Shown: positions 44,928 to 56,066, numbered from the stretch's first letter. The stretch is 64,000 bases of DNA from Dipteris shenzhenensis (GCA_047967505.1 CM106538.1), one strand, 5' to 3'. The notes: generated by a model not told the origin, from the sequence alone. Numbers and translations: made by a program.

Positions 44928-47445
44928 ATGCACAAAACCATACATTTGCACCCTATGCTTGTTGCAGGAATTGTGAAAGACAAAACACCAACTTTTTATT
45001 TGAAAAACATGCCAATCCAACCTCCAGCACTACATGTATCTACTCTCAATAGGGTTGAGCAAAGACTCGTGGCTATAAGGCTGCCATTTGCGCAGATTCG
45101 TGAGCTGTCATATGAGGGCCAATATGGATTGCATGGGAGTGTCGTCAACGTGTTCGCAGACACTGACAGGGCACAGCAAGTACTACCGAGGTTCCTAGCA
45201 GACAACACGACAATCTTGGTTGCGATTAAGTGCAAGTTGGAATACACGGACAACTACATGAGTGGTGTCGTGCGGCCTACAAAAACCATGCAAGCAATGC
45301 ATAAACTTATACAGACACCGCTATACAGAGAGAGTGGAGTAAAGATAAATCATGTTTGGATAGAGCACATAGAGAGCATGCAGAGCGACGCAAAGGCTTC
45401 TGAAAGCACAACCACCATGGGAGAACAAACCTGCCAAGAGAACAATGTCGAGACAAACACGCTCGTGATGGCATATACACAGCACAATAGGTAGTTGACT
45501 TCCAGGATAAACCAATAGTCGTTGCACCATCAAAAGGGTTCTCTCCACCACTGAGCGTTTTTAAAGACAAGCATTACAAGGAGATGGCGTTCCCTAGATG
45601 TTTTATAACCACATGCGTTCTTACAAACTCCCTGAGCGTACAAGCTACCAAAGGATCGTGAAGTGGGAGTTGACAAGCCAGGACAGACGTTTTGCAACCT
45701 GCGTAGATAATATTTTCTTCAAGACAATGAAAGTTCTTGTACGTCACGTTCTATCGTCCACATGAGTTTGAAAACGAGAAGGGCAACTTAGAGGGAGAAC
45801 TATACAAGCTAGGGACACGCTCACTCACACGAACATAGAAAAATTGCTCCATTTAAACATTGGGTACTGTGACTTTACATGCCTTCGCACTTCGGCAAAT
45901 TATAAGCATCGCTTAAAGAAAAACTTATTCGGCATGCTGCGCCATCTTGGCCTTCATCGCTTTATCGGCTATGGAACGATTGTGGATCCCCCTCCTGCAA
46001 TGCCTTGCTGACTTGCAACAGCTTGTCCTTCAAGACTTGACTAAGAATGGCATACACAACATGATACGTAACGACCCCATCAATATAGCTAGGTACCACA
46101 TTCACAAATTCAAGGCCCTCAAGAATTTACTCAAGAAAGACCACTCCATCCTAGGACCATTCATTGACTTCTTATTAACAGAGTTCCAGAATAGAGATAG
46201 CCAACATGACCACCGGCTTCTATGGTATGACAACGCCCCAATTATTGGTCATGCTAAGAATGAGGTCATAGCATACATTGACAAATATATCACAACAGAT
46301 CTCTCTTTGTTTGACCTCCCAAAGAAAGAAATACAAACGCACAAGCATACAAAGACATGCAAGCAACGGGGTAAGGCTTGCAGGTTCGATTTCCCGAGGC
46401 CACCCATGATTGAAACAATGATTTTGTACCCTCATCCAGAGGACAGTGGAATGCAGGCAGCAAAAGCTAACATGAAGAAGATTACCAACCTAATGCTGGA
46501 GGAGGGCTCACTACAACTAGGTTTCGATATGTTCTTACAGAAACTTGGATTCTCTTACGATGACTACGTCAATGCGCTAAGGAGTAAACTCTACCAGCCA
46601 ACAATTCTACTCAAGTGGCAGTCGAAGGATAACTTCACAAACAATTTCAACCCAACAATATCCAAATTTTGGTACAGTGTGAACGCTGATATACAATTTG
46701 TCTTGAACCCCCATGCACAGTGGCATCTTATTACATATCATACATGATGAAGATGGACAGGGAAACCACGGAGGCAGTGAGGAGCGCTCTCAAGGCAAGC
46801 ATGGCCGACGACTCACCAACGAACGAGCGCATAAGAAATGTCGGGAACGCAATACTCAACACACAACACATAAGCTCACAACAAGCTGCGTACCTTTGCT
46901 TGTTGCTCCCTCTGACAAGTGCCACCAAAGAATTCTACTACATTAACACAATCCCTCCCAAGGAGCGGACACTCCTACTTAAGAGACGCACCCAGCTTCA
47001 AGCAATTGATCCTTCTAGCACAAACATTTTCTTCGATGATGTTATCAAAAAGTATGTGCACCATGCAAAGAGGCACTTGGACATTTGCCTCGCTACTTAC
47101 GCCAATAAACGCAGCGTACCAACGACCCAAAAACAACCAAGGAAAAGAGGAAAAATAATACGCTTCAACAACTACAATAAGACCAAGATCCGAAGAATCA
47201 TTACAAAGAATTGTGCCTGTTATACCTTCCTTTCCTTCACAGCGAGCACACAATATCATATGAATTTCCAACATGGCATGACATGTACCACTCGAATGCT
47301 GAGGTCATTGATGCTCAATTTAACAAAACCTCAATGTGCAGAGCGTTGCACAACAGGCTTGAGCCATCAATCTCTACAACCAACAACGAATCTACAAACC
47401 ACAGCTACGCGAGCGAGGAAAATTTTGACTTGGGATTGGAAATGA
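44928..47445 (+). pseudogene. Helitron DUF6570-like segment and Rep (HUH nuclease) domain
   Basis: At 45,010-45,330 the frame reads LNRVEQRLVAIRLPFAQIRE, LSYEGQYGLHGSVVNVFAD and YMSGVVRPTKTMQAM, the DUF6570-type region found before Rep in Helitrons. KPIVVAPSKGFSPPLSVFKD plus EMAFPRCF follows near 45,505. The Rep part (45,930-46,760) has IARYHIHKFKALKNLLKK, the two-histidine region as DSQHDHRLLWYDNAPIIGHA where SPHIHxLLW is expected, and HKHTKTCKQRGKACRFDFPR. It ends NADIQFVLNPHAQ and, in the next frame, VASYYISYMMKMDRETTEA. The IH of the HUH pair is changed to DH. Downstream SSQQAAYLCLLLPLTSATKE is the usual post-Rep segment. Frameshifts at about 45,500-45,900 and 46,740. Confidence 0.85.
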
Positions 47446-47504
47446 ACATGCACGAGGCAAACACAACACGACGCGACCAGCAACAACCCTCACAGGCTTT
47501 AATG

Positions 47505-48350
47505 CCTAACCACCAATTCTATGGACTATTGAGAAAGCTTAACAATGAGCAGCGAGCAATCATCAACAACATCATGCTCAAAAAGATTAGCGAACCTAGT
47601 CAACAATTCCACCTCCTGCTCTCTCGAGAGGCAAGTACAAGTAAAACCTTCACACTCATGCTCTTAGTGCAAGCACAGCTCCGCTTCTACTCGCACAAAG
47701 ACACATCAAATGTAGACTTGCCCAAGGCAATCTTGGTCGCATACACTGGAAGAGCCACTCACGCTATTGGTGGGATGACTATACATGGAGCTTTCCACCT
47801 TCCACTACTTTCATCGGCCTACACGTCGCTTTCAGCAGAGAAACTACAATAGCTGTCAGAAGCATTCAAGGAAGTACAGCTACTGGTCATTGACAAAATT
47901 TCCCTGGTCGGCATCAATACCTTCATTGCCGCAAACTCCCGCACGAGAGAAATCAAGCACAACCACGACCAACCTTTTGGGGGCGTCAATGTTCTCCTAT
48001 GTGGAGACCTGTACCATGCAAGCCCAACCAAGGACTCCTGGATTTTCTATAGCAAACATCCTCCTTCGAACATGCTAGGTTCCTTTTGGACAAGCAAACT
48101 TTTTTACTACGAGCTACGACAGCCCGTGCAGCAAAAAGGCCCCCATTTCCTTGCATTGCTCAACAAAATCAGGATAGGATGCCAAACAAATGCCGACCTT
48201 GACCTCTTAAACAATGAACATTTCAAAAACCCACCAGTTAAGCACAACATTCCTCAGCTCTTCTACACAAACGCCGCAAAGGACGACCACAACGAAAATT
48301 TTTTCAACACCCTGCAAACAGAACCACGCGTGCTACTTACAAAGGACATT
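47505..48350 (+). pseudogene. Helitron Pif1-type helicase (N-terminal half)
   Basis: Frame 47,211-47,852 includes LLRKLNNEQRAIINNIM (Q-motif-like) and a Walker A region FHLLLSREASTSKTFTLMLL, where GGAGTGKS is expected, so two glycines are lost. It continues GRATHAIGGMTIHGAFHLPL, a stop, EVQLLVIDKISLVGINTF (Walker B DE changed to DK), then GGVNVLLCGDLYHASPTKDS and YYELRQPVQQKGPHFLALLN. Motifs V and VI of the C-terminal half are not visible before the endonuclease domain starts, so part is deleted or beyond recognition. Substituted ATP-binding motifs indicate loss of activity. Confidence 0.85.
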
Positions 48351-48827
48351 TGTCACAAGACATGCAGAGTCACGGAGGTTTGGGTGTTGCAACTTACTTT
48401 AGACCAAATCTACAACTTATCCAACAGACTCAAGTCCAGGTTGACGGGTACCAAATCCTTCTTGCAATGTTCAAAAGTCATGAAAACAAAAGAACAGGAA
48501 TACTTCACACGTACAAGTCACCACAAACAAAATTGCCAACGCTGCTGCAAAACATGCACAACCTCATGCAACTACTCCCGCAGTCTGCACTACATTTGCA
48601 CTCGGTGACTTCAACATTGACATCACCCGCCCTCCACAATGATGGCACAACTGCAAGGCTTCATGGTCCACCACGGCATGCGCCTGCTCAATAAAGGACC
48701 TACGACAATCTCCGGATCCGGAATAGACCATATCAGGTGCAACAACATAAAAATCAGCACACACACGGGACGGACATTCGCATATTGGTCTAACCACATG
48801 CTACTCCATGCAGAGACATCAATTTGA
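48350..48827 (+). pseudogene. Endonuclease/exonuclease/phosphatase (EEP) domain at the Helitron C-terminus
   Basis: The frame from 48,350 reads HGGLGVATYFRPN, VQVDGYQILLAMF and GILHTYKSPQTKLPTLL (the GGIAIY...NVYRPP pattern of EEP nucleases). In a second frame FALGDFNIDITRPP carries the GDFN motif (about 48,600). In a third, RLLNKGPTTISGSGIDHI and FAYWSNHMLLHAETSI-stop give the closing PTT...SxIDxI...SDH region, with SNH in place of SDH. This is the LINE/Helentron-type apurinic-like endonuclease. It lies directly behind the helicase on the same strand. Two frameshifts lie within about 60 bp (48,600-48,660). Confidence 0.75.
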
Positions 48828-48881
48828 ATCAAAGCGTTTTCCCCAAATCCATATCTATACCAAAGATCACAGGCAGGTGGA

Positions 48882-48901
48882 GGATGCATAGCCTTGCATC
48901 C
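48882..48901 (+). repeat. Perfect 7-bp-stem hairpin after the Helitron coding region
   Basis: GGATGCA - TAGCCT - TGCATCC forms a seven-base stem with a six-base loop, 55 bp after the endonuclease stop. Rolling-circle elements end with a 3' hairpin, but the expected CTRR end was not identified after it, so the role is unproven. Confidence 0.35.
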
Positions 48902-50690
48902 ATAAATAGAATGAATTAATCACCGAGGAGGAAATTTTTCTAGGGAGTGGAAAAATTAAGGAAAAAGGGGAAACGAAAGATGAGGGGGAGAGGGGTATAG
49001 GGGCCTCCTGACATTGATTGCTAAATATTACAACTCCCTATTACGAAAATCAGTTGGCCCACCGACGACATCAAACCTACTTTCATGTCTTGAGTTAGTA
49101 TTGCGGGCCAATTTGTCCCGCAATTCCTCAATCTCAACAGGGCAAGCCCACTGAAAAAATTCACCTTGTTTAAAGGTCAATTGGAATCGGGAAGCCCAAC
49201 AATTGAAAAACCTAGGTCAAATTGCTACATCGATGTAAATTTGACATCCTCTTTCAAGGAGAAGGGGAAGAATCAGGACAGGGAATTGAGAGATTGTAAT
49301 TCTGAGGTAGAGCTTTCCTCAAAAGTGATGGATGAAAAGCTAGGGCATTTTTCCTTGCAATCCTCGAAAGGAGCAACTGAAGAATAGAATAAAATGTAGA
49401 TGGGTAGTGTGCGCCGTTGAATTGTTCCAAGAAGTGCCAGAGCTCAACTTGCACAAAGAGGAAGGATGGTGAGATTTCTCCAAGCAGGGATTCAAGAAAT
49501 ATGGAGCATAGGAGTCATCATGTGAAGCAACCATCGTCAAGAAAACAATATCCCGAGAGAACGAAAGAGAAAGAGCTTTGACCACCCTTCATGGCTATGG
49601 CAGATCAAACCCCAGGAGTAGAACCACCTCGCTCACAAGAGTGACCTCTTGACGATCATGCTTCTCGACACCAACCTTCAGACGATCAACCAACTGCGCC
49701 GAATGGGTACAAAATTCGGAGCTCAAATCCATCCCCTTGCTGATACACAAGCATTTCGAGTTTACAACGCATGTTGTTCGTCACATTACATGTCTTCTCT
49801 GTTGTTTAATGGACGTAAGGCCATGTTCTATTTCCTTCACAAAACGAGCCTTTAACCATAGCTCAAAAGTGCTTCCTACCCGAAAGAAGTATTTTTTTTT
49901 CTGTAGGTGTTCCAGGGGTCTCCTTTTGAGGCCTACTATTTGATTGATTTGAAAGGTGTATCATGAGTTAACATTCTGCTTGCTTTTGATGAAGAAAAGC
50001 ATAGGCTGTTGCAAAGCAAAGGCAGTCAGGCAAGGCTACTGATTCAGAGAGACAACACAAGAAACACTGAGTTTGAGGGATAAATTTGACTTAGCATCTC
50101 AAGAGGCCGGGCGACGGACCGTGGTTTCAAAAGAAGGCTGAAAATGCAGATTGATGACTTGTTTTCGAAGAACGAAAGTTCTAAAATATCTGAAGGAAAA
50201 TAAGACACTATAATTTTTATACGAGGCGGAACACAGCTTTAAGATTTCTTCATCGTTTGAAATCTTTGCAGCAGCTAAGAGTGTATGGATCACGGCATTT
50301 CTTTGTTTTGTTGCACTATGACATGCTAATTTACCTAGACTATAAGCACAACCATTTGGTAGGGCAAAATGAATATCTAGAGCTGAAGCATTGAAGAAAG
50401 CATGCACTGACCGTCATATTCATAATATTTGCAATAGCCGAGGTAGAATTACAACTGCAGGCTTCTAATGGAGCAATTCGGGAAGAAAGGGCGACCTTGG
50501 AGTTTGTTCGGAGACAGCTAGAACAAGCGCAAACAGATCTCTTCTCAAATCGAACTCCTTGCTCCCAAAGTTTGCGAACGAAATCTATCTACGCGACTCC
50601 AAAGAACAATGACCACAACAAAACACGAATTCACAAGGCAGACCAACATAGCATCAAAAGAACACACGAAGGAACGAAAATAGCAACAAA
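48902..50690. other. Spacer between two Helitron-like segments, no firm gene
   Basis: Open frames at 49,166-49,387 (74 codons, Ser/Lys-rich) and 50,497-50,724 show no motif. No retroelement or transposon domain was recognised. The region could hold host or element non-coding sequence. Confidence 0.35.
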
Positions 50691-50809
50691 TGGGCAGGAG
50701 AAGCACGAGCAAGTTGACAGATAGACAAGTTGAGTCAGCAACATGTAATAAAACTAGCCAGCAATGTGTGATAAAACTAATAGAGGGACAGTTTCTGAAA
50801 AAGTGTCAA

Positions 50810-51500
50810 AAGAGCACTCCCTGCAAGGCAGTGCTAAACAAAGAAAAAAGTATAATAATACAAGACATTATGTTGGAAAAAAGAAAAGATAGCAATAACC
50901 AATACATTATTCTTTTGTCCAAAAATGCAAGAACAAGCAAGACTTACACTCTACATGTGATAGTACAAGCGTCATGACGACATTACTCCCATAAAGCCAA
51001 CACAAACGTTGAACTCCCCCGAGTACTTCTACTAGCATACACAAGTAAAGCAACTTTCAACATTGGTGGAACAACAATTCACTCTACATTGCACCTACCT
51101 CTTCTCATGTCCAACTACACATGCCTTTCAACAACGGTCACATTGCAATATGTTTCAATGCTATATCAAAACCTAGAATTAATAGTTCTCGATGAAATTT
51201 AACTGATTGGATTAAACACCTTCATTGTCATTGACATGCGCATGAGAGAAATTAGGCATAACCACTCAAAACCATATGGAGGGATCGATGTGCTCTTGTG
51301 TGGAGATCTTTGCCAAGGAAGCCCGACAAAGGATAGCTGGATTTTCTCTCAAAAAAACACATCCTTTGCAATAATGCCATCCATATGGCGAGAAAACGTC
51401 TTGTACTATGAATTGATTCAACCAATGAGGCAGAACACCATACCGTACATTGACATGATCAATAAAATAAGATTAGGATAGCAAACAAAAGTAGACCTCC
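50810..51500 (+). pseudogene. Second, divergent Helitron helicase fragment
   Basis: The plus strand reads IILLSKNARTSKTYTLHVIV (degenerate Walker A), then VELPRVLLLAYTSKATFNIG, LELIVLDEI-stop-LIGLNTF (Walker B DE retained, followed by a stop) and GGIDVLLCGDLCQGSPTKDS, then YYELIQPMRQNTIPYIDMIN. It aligns block for block with the helicase at 47.5-48.2 kb but is clearly diverged, so it is a separate copy, not a duplication. Rep and flanking domains are missing. Confidence 0.8.
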
Positions 51501-51757
51501 TTCACGGAAACATAATGAACAGATCTCTCAATTACAGGTTGAATTGGATGATCACATCAGAGATGTTGGGAGATGTACCAACTCCAACATGGACCTACAA
51601 GCTCAGTTCTTACCTTCCTTATTCTCTATCAAAGATGAACCTGCAAGCTGACTGTACACTTTTCCCTTCTGCCTAGGAGTTATCTCGATGCTGTCATGTC
51701 ACTATGGGAAGCAGATTTTGGCCTTTTTCCTCTAAGCAGGAAGTATTTTGCTTACAT
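51501..51757 (+). other. Flank of the hAT element, possible LINE 3' region
   Basis: No coding motif. This sequence and 56,075-56,171 would be contiguous without the hAT insertion, and the joined segment ends in an A-tail, consistent with a LINE or retrogene 3' end. Confidence 0.4.
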
Positions 51758-51777
51758 GCTAGTTAATATCATGGTTG

Positions 51778-51860
51778 TTAAGACACTCGTGTCTTATGGT
51801 AAGACACTTAAGACACTTAAGACACGTGTCTTACCTTAAGACACGTTTAGACACGCTCCA
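51778..51860 (+). repeat. Left subterminal AAGACAC/GTGTCTT repeats of the hAT element
   Basis: At least six copies of the heptamer or its complement occur within about 80 bp, some as head-to-head palindromes (AAGACACGTGTCTT). The matching cluster at the right end is 55,976-56,062. Such clusters are typical transposase-binding sites in hAT elements. Confidence 0.85.
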
Positions 51861-51929
51861 AATTTTTTTTATAAAATTAAAAAAACCCTACGTTTTGGAC
51901 AATGGAACCTTAGACTTTGCATTTTCGTT

Positions 51930-52140
51930 TCGCCGTACAAGCCGTCCGGTTCCGTACGCTGTTTCGCCTCTCCCGCTGCAGCAAACTTCACGTACGCTGA
52001 CGATTTGCCGTACAAACTTCACGTACGTACCGTACGGACTCGAGTCTCGACGTACACACGTGACACCCCGTACAAATCCGCCGTACATCGTACGGATCCG
52101 CCGTACACTGTACGGATCCGCCGTACACTGTACGGATTTA
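51930..52140 (+). repeat. GTAC/CGTACA-rich repeat tract near the left end of the hAT element
   Basis: Repeats of CCGTACA, ACGTAC and a 19-bp unit 'cgtacactgtacggatccgc' (about 52,081-52,135, two to three copies). They lie about 170-370 bp inside the left end and could be additional binding sites or part of the promoter/leader. Confidence 0.7.
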
Positions 52141-52763
52141 CTGTAGTCTCAGGTCTGTACGTTACCTTCTGCACCTGCTGGTTTCGGTGACGACCATCGA
52201 CGTTGGAGGCTGGAGCTCAGCCTGCCTTCAGGTTCACATTGTACACACTGCATCGTTTTCTTCAGCCTTCTTTTAGCTTGTTATATAGTGCTGGCTCCAC
52301 TCTGCATCTTGCTTTCTCCTTTCCCAAAAAATTGGGCCAATTATGGGCTGATTCCTGAATCCTGAAATCCCTAAGAAAGTTGGCCCTCTTCTGGGTTTGT
52401 TTCATATAAGAGCCTGCTAGAATAACAGTAAATTTAAAGGGGGCAAAGTATGGGCTGAAAGCCCTAATTAATTTGGCCTCCTTAGGGCTGCATAGATGAT
52501 AGCACCTTATGCATTAGACTTGTCACTGCTTAATGCTTGAGCCTTCAAGCTTCTATTGCAGCTTGCTTCAAGCTTGGCATGTGCATTTCTCAACACAATT
52601 AGTCTATAGATTGCAGTTCACTTGCTTGTTCTACTTCTCCCAAAATTTATATTGAATTATGCTCGTGTGCATGCCAACATGACAGGTCGCAGGTCATAGC
52701 AGCAGAGAATTACAGCATAGCAACAGAGAATTACAGCATAGCAGGCTGCAGCAGAGATTTACC

Positions 52764-55658
52764 ATGCCTAAACCTCCAAATCCACTTTGGGGGATCCATA
52801 CCACTATGATTAACCCCGCTGTGGCAACGGGGTCAGGAAACAAAGAGTGGAAATGCAATTATTGTGGTGAGCCTTTTGTGAGCTCAGCGACACGTCTTAT
52901 TCTCCATGTGTCTGGACTTGGTGGTAGGGGAATTGGTGGATGTACTTCTGTTCCTTTTGAGATTGCGCAGAAAGTTATCAGAGATCATCCAAAACTTTGT
53001 GGTGGACCTAGTACCATGCCTGCTGCCTTGCAAGATGAGGATTTGTTGGGGCCTGAGTCTCACACTATCAACCTTGATGATGCTATGGATAGTGACTCTA
53101 GTGCTATTGGTTCCTCTCATGCAAAGAAGAGGGCCAGGAAAGAGGGCATTGCTTTTGCTACATCCTCACAACCATCCACCACTATGGCTACTTCGAAAAA
53201 GCACCAGGGGACTTTATCAGGTGCATTGTCCACACAGTCTTGGCAAAAAGAGCGGCAGCATTTGGCAGATATTGAAATTGGGAGGACTGTGATTGAATGC
53301 AATTTTGCTTTCAATGTCCTACAAACACCACAGTGGAAGAGGATGATCAAGGCAGTGGCAGCTGTGGGAGCTACAGATACATGGACAGGTGTGACATATG
53401 GTGCGATGAGGACATCTGTGTTGGAGGAGGAGATAGGCAGAATTAACAAAGCTCTTGATCCTATCAAGGAGGGATGGAAGAAATTTGGTTGCAGCATTCT
53501 GTCTGATGGTTGGAGTGATGTTAGGAGGAGGGGCATCATTAATATATTGGTATCCTCATGCCTTGGTACGTACTTTTTGAAAGCTGTTGATACAGGTCGA
53601 GGAGGTGCTAGCACTACAGGTGAAGTCATTTTTCAGCATATCCGAGCAGCTATCATTGAGATAGGGCCTGAGAATGTGGTCCAAGTTGTTACAGACAATG
53701 CAAGTAATTGTGTGAGGATGGGAGAGCTTGTGGAGGCAGAGTTTCCTTCCATTGTATGGACTCCTTGTGCTTCACATTGCCTAGACCTTCTCATGGAGGA
53801 CATCGGTCGGCTCCCTTGGATTGCTAGTGTGATGCAGACTGCTAGTACCATTGCAGCCTTCTTTAAGAAGAAGCCCAAGGCCTTGGCCATATTCAGGGAG
53901 CATAGCAACTTGGAAATTGTCCGGCCATCGAAGACACGCTTTGCATACATGCACATTGTTTTGGAGCGCCTTCTTGCAGTGCATGCAGCTCTTCGACAGA
54001 CAGTGGTGTCTCGGATGTGGTTAGAGTGGCCTGACTCTACCAGGGCAGAGAGCATGACGGTACAGAGGATGTGCTTGGATCACTCACTTTGGACTGACAT
54101 GGAGTCCATAGTGAAAGCTCTCCATCCTTTATTCGCTGTCTTGCGGGTGACTGATATGGAGGGAAGTACTCTTGGCTTGGTCCATCATTTCATGGAGCAG
54201 TTGCGTGTTTCGCTGAGTACATGTAGCTCCCTCGCACCTGAGAGGTAAGGTTGGTCTATGTCCATTATATTAATAAGTAATGAATCATCACTTATCATAA
54301 ATCCATTATCAGTGACAAGTGTTTATTATAATTTACAAATTATGTTGATATGTAGATTGGAAGAAATAAGGTCTCTAGTGGATACGAGATGGCAGTTCAT
54401 GTGTAGGCCCATCCATGGACTTGCAACACTTTTGCATCCACTGTTTAAGTCAGCTGATTTATTCAATAAGCCAGAGTTATTGGCGGATAGAGATGCCTAC
54501 ATAGGGAGGGTTTTTTCAGAGGATGAGCAATTGGAGCTGGACTTGGAGCTTTCTCAGTATCAGAATAGTGTGGGTGCTTCCTTCTCTAGACCCACGTCTA
54601 GAAGGAAAGAGATTTGTGTGAAGCCAATTGAGTGGTGGGAGACATATGGCTACTCCACTCCTCGAGTGCGGAAGTTGGCTCTCCGGATTTTATCTCAGGT
54701 GAGAGCTGAGACATATATCTTTGAAGTTTGGCATTTGCTATTCCTGGTTAGGTAAAGTTTAAACTGTAAATGTAGATGATGAGTGATCTTGATTCTCACT
54801 CCTTTAATCTCGATTTGTAAATACTAAATGCCAATCGGGATTTGGAACCAAATGGCAAAAGGAATGTGCAGCAGGAGCATGCGAGAGGAACTGGAGCTCC
54901 TACTCTTTGATCCATACGAAAATAAGGAACAAGTTAAGCACAAGGCAACTCGAGCGCTTAGTATACTGCCGTGCAAACTTGAGGCTTATAAGAAAGCTTA
55001 AAAACTTGGCAGGTCCAATGCAGGTAACATTGGTAGCTACTAGCTTGAGTCTATTGTAACATGTTCACAGTTCTATCATCTATGATTTCGATTTTAAATA
55101 TATCTAGGAAATTGAAATCATAACAATGAACATTGAACATAATAACATATGCTTCATTGCTTCTAAATGTTGTTGCAGGTGGATCCTACAACCATTGACA
55201 TAACCGAGTTGCCTACTTATGCTAGAGTTGAAGCTGATGAGGAGGAGATATATGCACAGCTACATAGAGAGCTAGAGACCATAGATAGACGAGTCACTCG
55301 TTCACGTCGTAGATCAGCAGCATCAGCCATTGCTATTCCAGCACAGAGGGACACATCAGAGGGCAGGGGCAGAGGCAGAGGCAGAGTCAGAGGCAGGAGT
55401 GGTGGAAGAGGAGCACGAGGTCGTGGTTGTGCCATCCGACGTGGCCATGGGAGAGCCGTGGCTATGGCCAGTACCTCGTCAGATACTCCTATGCGGTCTG
55501 CCTTGGACGAGGAGGAGGGGGAGGATGAGGAGGAGGAGGAGGAGGATGAGGTGCCCGAGGAGCCACAGTATGATAGTGAGGGTAACACTATCACTGATGG
55601 TGACTTTGGATCCAGCAGTGGCACTGACCTAGCAGATTCAGAGTCCAGACTAGGATGA
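52764..55658 (+). CDS. hAT-family transposase (BED finger, DUF659, C-terminal dimerisation)
   Basis: Plus-strand model: exon 1 52764-54244, exon 2 54356-54698, exon 3 about 54827-55023, exon 4 55179-55658. Exon junctions 1-2 and 3-4 are GT-AG and in phase; the acceptor of exon 3 is uncertain. Product about 830 residues. N-terminal BED-type finger C31, C34, H48, C60. The DUF659/RNase H-like core has ILSDGWSD (D248) and VVTDNASN (D311), then CASHCLDLLMEDIG. The IEWWETYG segment in exon 2 supplies the region of the third acidic residue. Exon 3 has ACERNWSSYSLIHTKIRNKL plus ERLVYCRANLRL, the hAT dimerisation motif. Exon 4 is an RG-rich and then acidic low-complexity tail ending at 55,658. No stop interrupts exons 1, 2 or 4, so the gene may be functional. 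It lacks host-gene features and sits between hAT ends. Confidence 0.88.
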
Positions 55659-56066
55659 GTCTTGAGAGACTTGACTCTTGACTCAGATTCAGACTAGGAT
55701 GAGTCTTGAGATTCAAAAGTTTTCCATTCAGTTATATGTATGAGGATTCAGATTTCATTCAAATTTCATGTGGCATTGGCCGAGTTATTTATGACATATG
55801 TTTAAACTTTATTGAAGACTATGATGATTGACTCTTAACTACATTGTACTTCTAAAATGTTAAAACTTAAAACTAGCAGCTAGTCATGCAGCATGCTACA
55901 TTGCTACCAAGTTGTACTTATACATACTTATATTTTTAAATTTAATATTTATTTAATATTCTTATAACTGGAAAACGTGTCTTACGTGTCTTATCTTTAA
56001 GACACTTTAGACACTCGTGTCTAAAGCGTGTCTAACGTGTCGTGTCTTAACGTGTCTTACAACTAT

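Larger units (their letters stand above)
42130..48901 (+). mobile_element. Decayed Helitron/Helentron-type rolling-circle transposon, about 6.8 kb
   Basis: From left to right the plus strand carries RPA-like OB-fold segments (42.2-43.7 kb), an unrecognised segment (43.9-44.5 kb), a DUF6570-like segment (44.9-45.5 kb), the Helitron Rep region (45.9-47.1 kb), a Pif1-type helicase (47.5-48.3 kb) and an endonuclease/exonuclease/phosphatase domain (48.35-48.83 kb). All are on one strand in the order expected for a large autonomous rolling-circle element. Frameshifts, stops and substituted catalytic motifs show that this copy is dead. True termini were not found. A small hairpin at 48,882-48,901 is a candidate 3'-end structure only. 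Confidence 0.85.
51766..56066 (+). mobile_element. Near-complete hAT DNA transposon (4.3 kb)
   Basis: Flanked by a perfect 8-bp direct repeat GCTAGTTA (51758-51765 and 56067-56074), the hAT target-site size. Terminal inverted ends are short and imperfect: left ATATCATGGTTGTTAAGACA and right, in reverse complement, ATAGTTGTAAGACACG. Both ends are crowded with subterminal AAGACAC / GTGTCTT repeats (51,778-51,860 and 55,976-56,062) that would bind transposase. A GTAC-rich tandem stretch (CCGTACA words) lies at 51,930-52,140. The interior carries one multi-exon transposase gene in forward orientation. Clear ends and an open gene suggest a fairly recent, possibly active element. Confidence 0.9.

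Noticed and set aside
47981-48020. Possible intron-containing host helicase gene (Pif1) rather than transposon
   Set aside because: Collinear Rep and DUF6570-like segments upstream and decayed ATP-binding motifs identify it as a Helitron remnant.
48350-48830. Interpretation of the EEP endonuclease as the 5' end of a LINE
   Set aside because: The domain is in the same orientation directly behind the Helitron helicase, ends in a stop shortly after the WSNH motif, and no LINE RT follows. A separate LINE origin is kept only as the refuting alternative.
55217-55624. Minus-strand Ser/Pro-rich open frame of 135 codons
   Set aside because: It is the shadow of the acidic and RG-rich tail of the hAT transposase on the plus strand.
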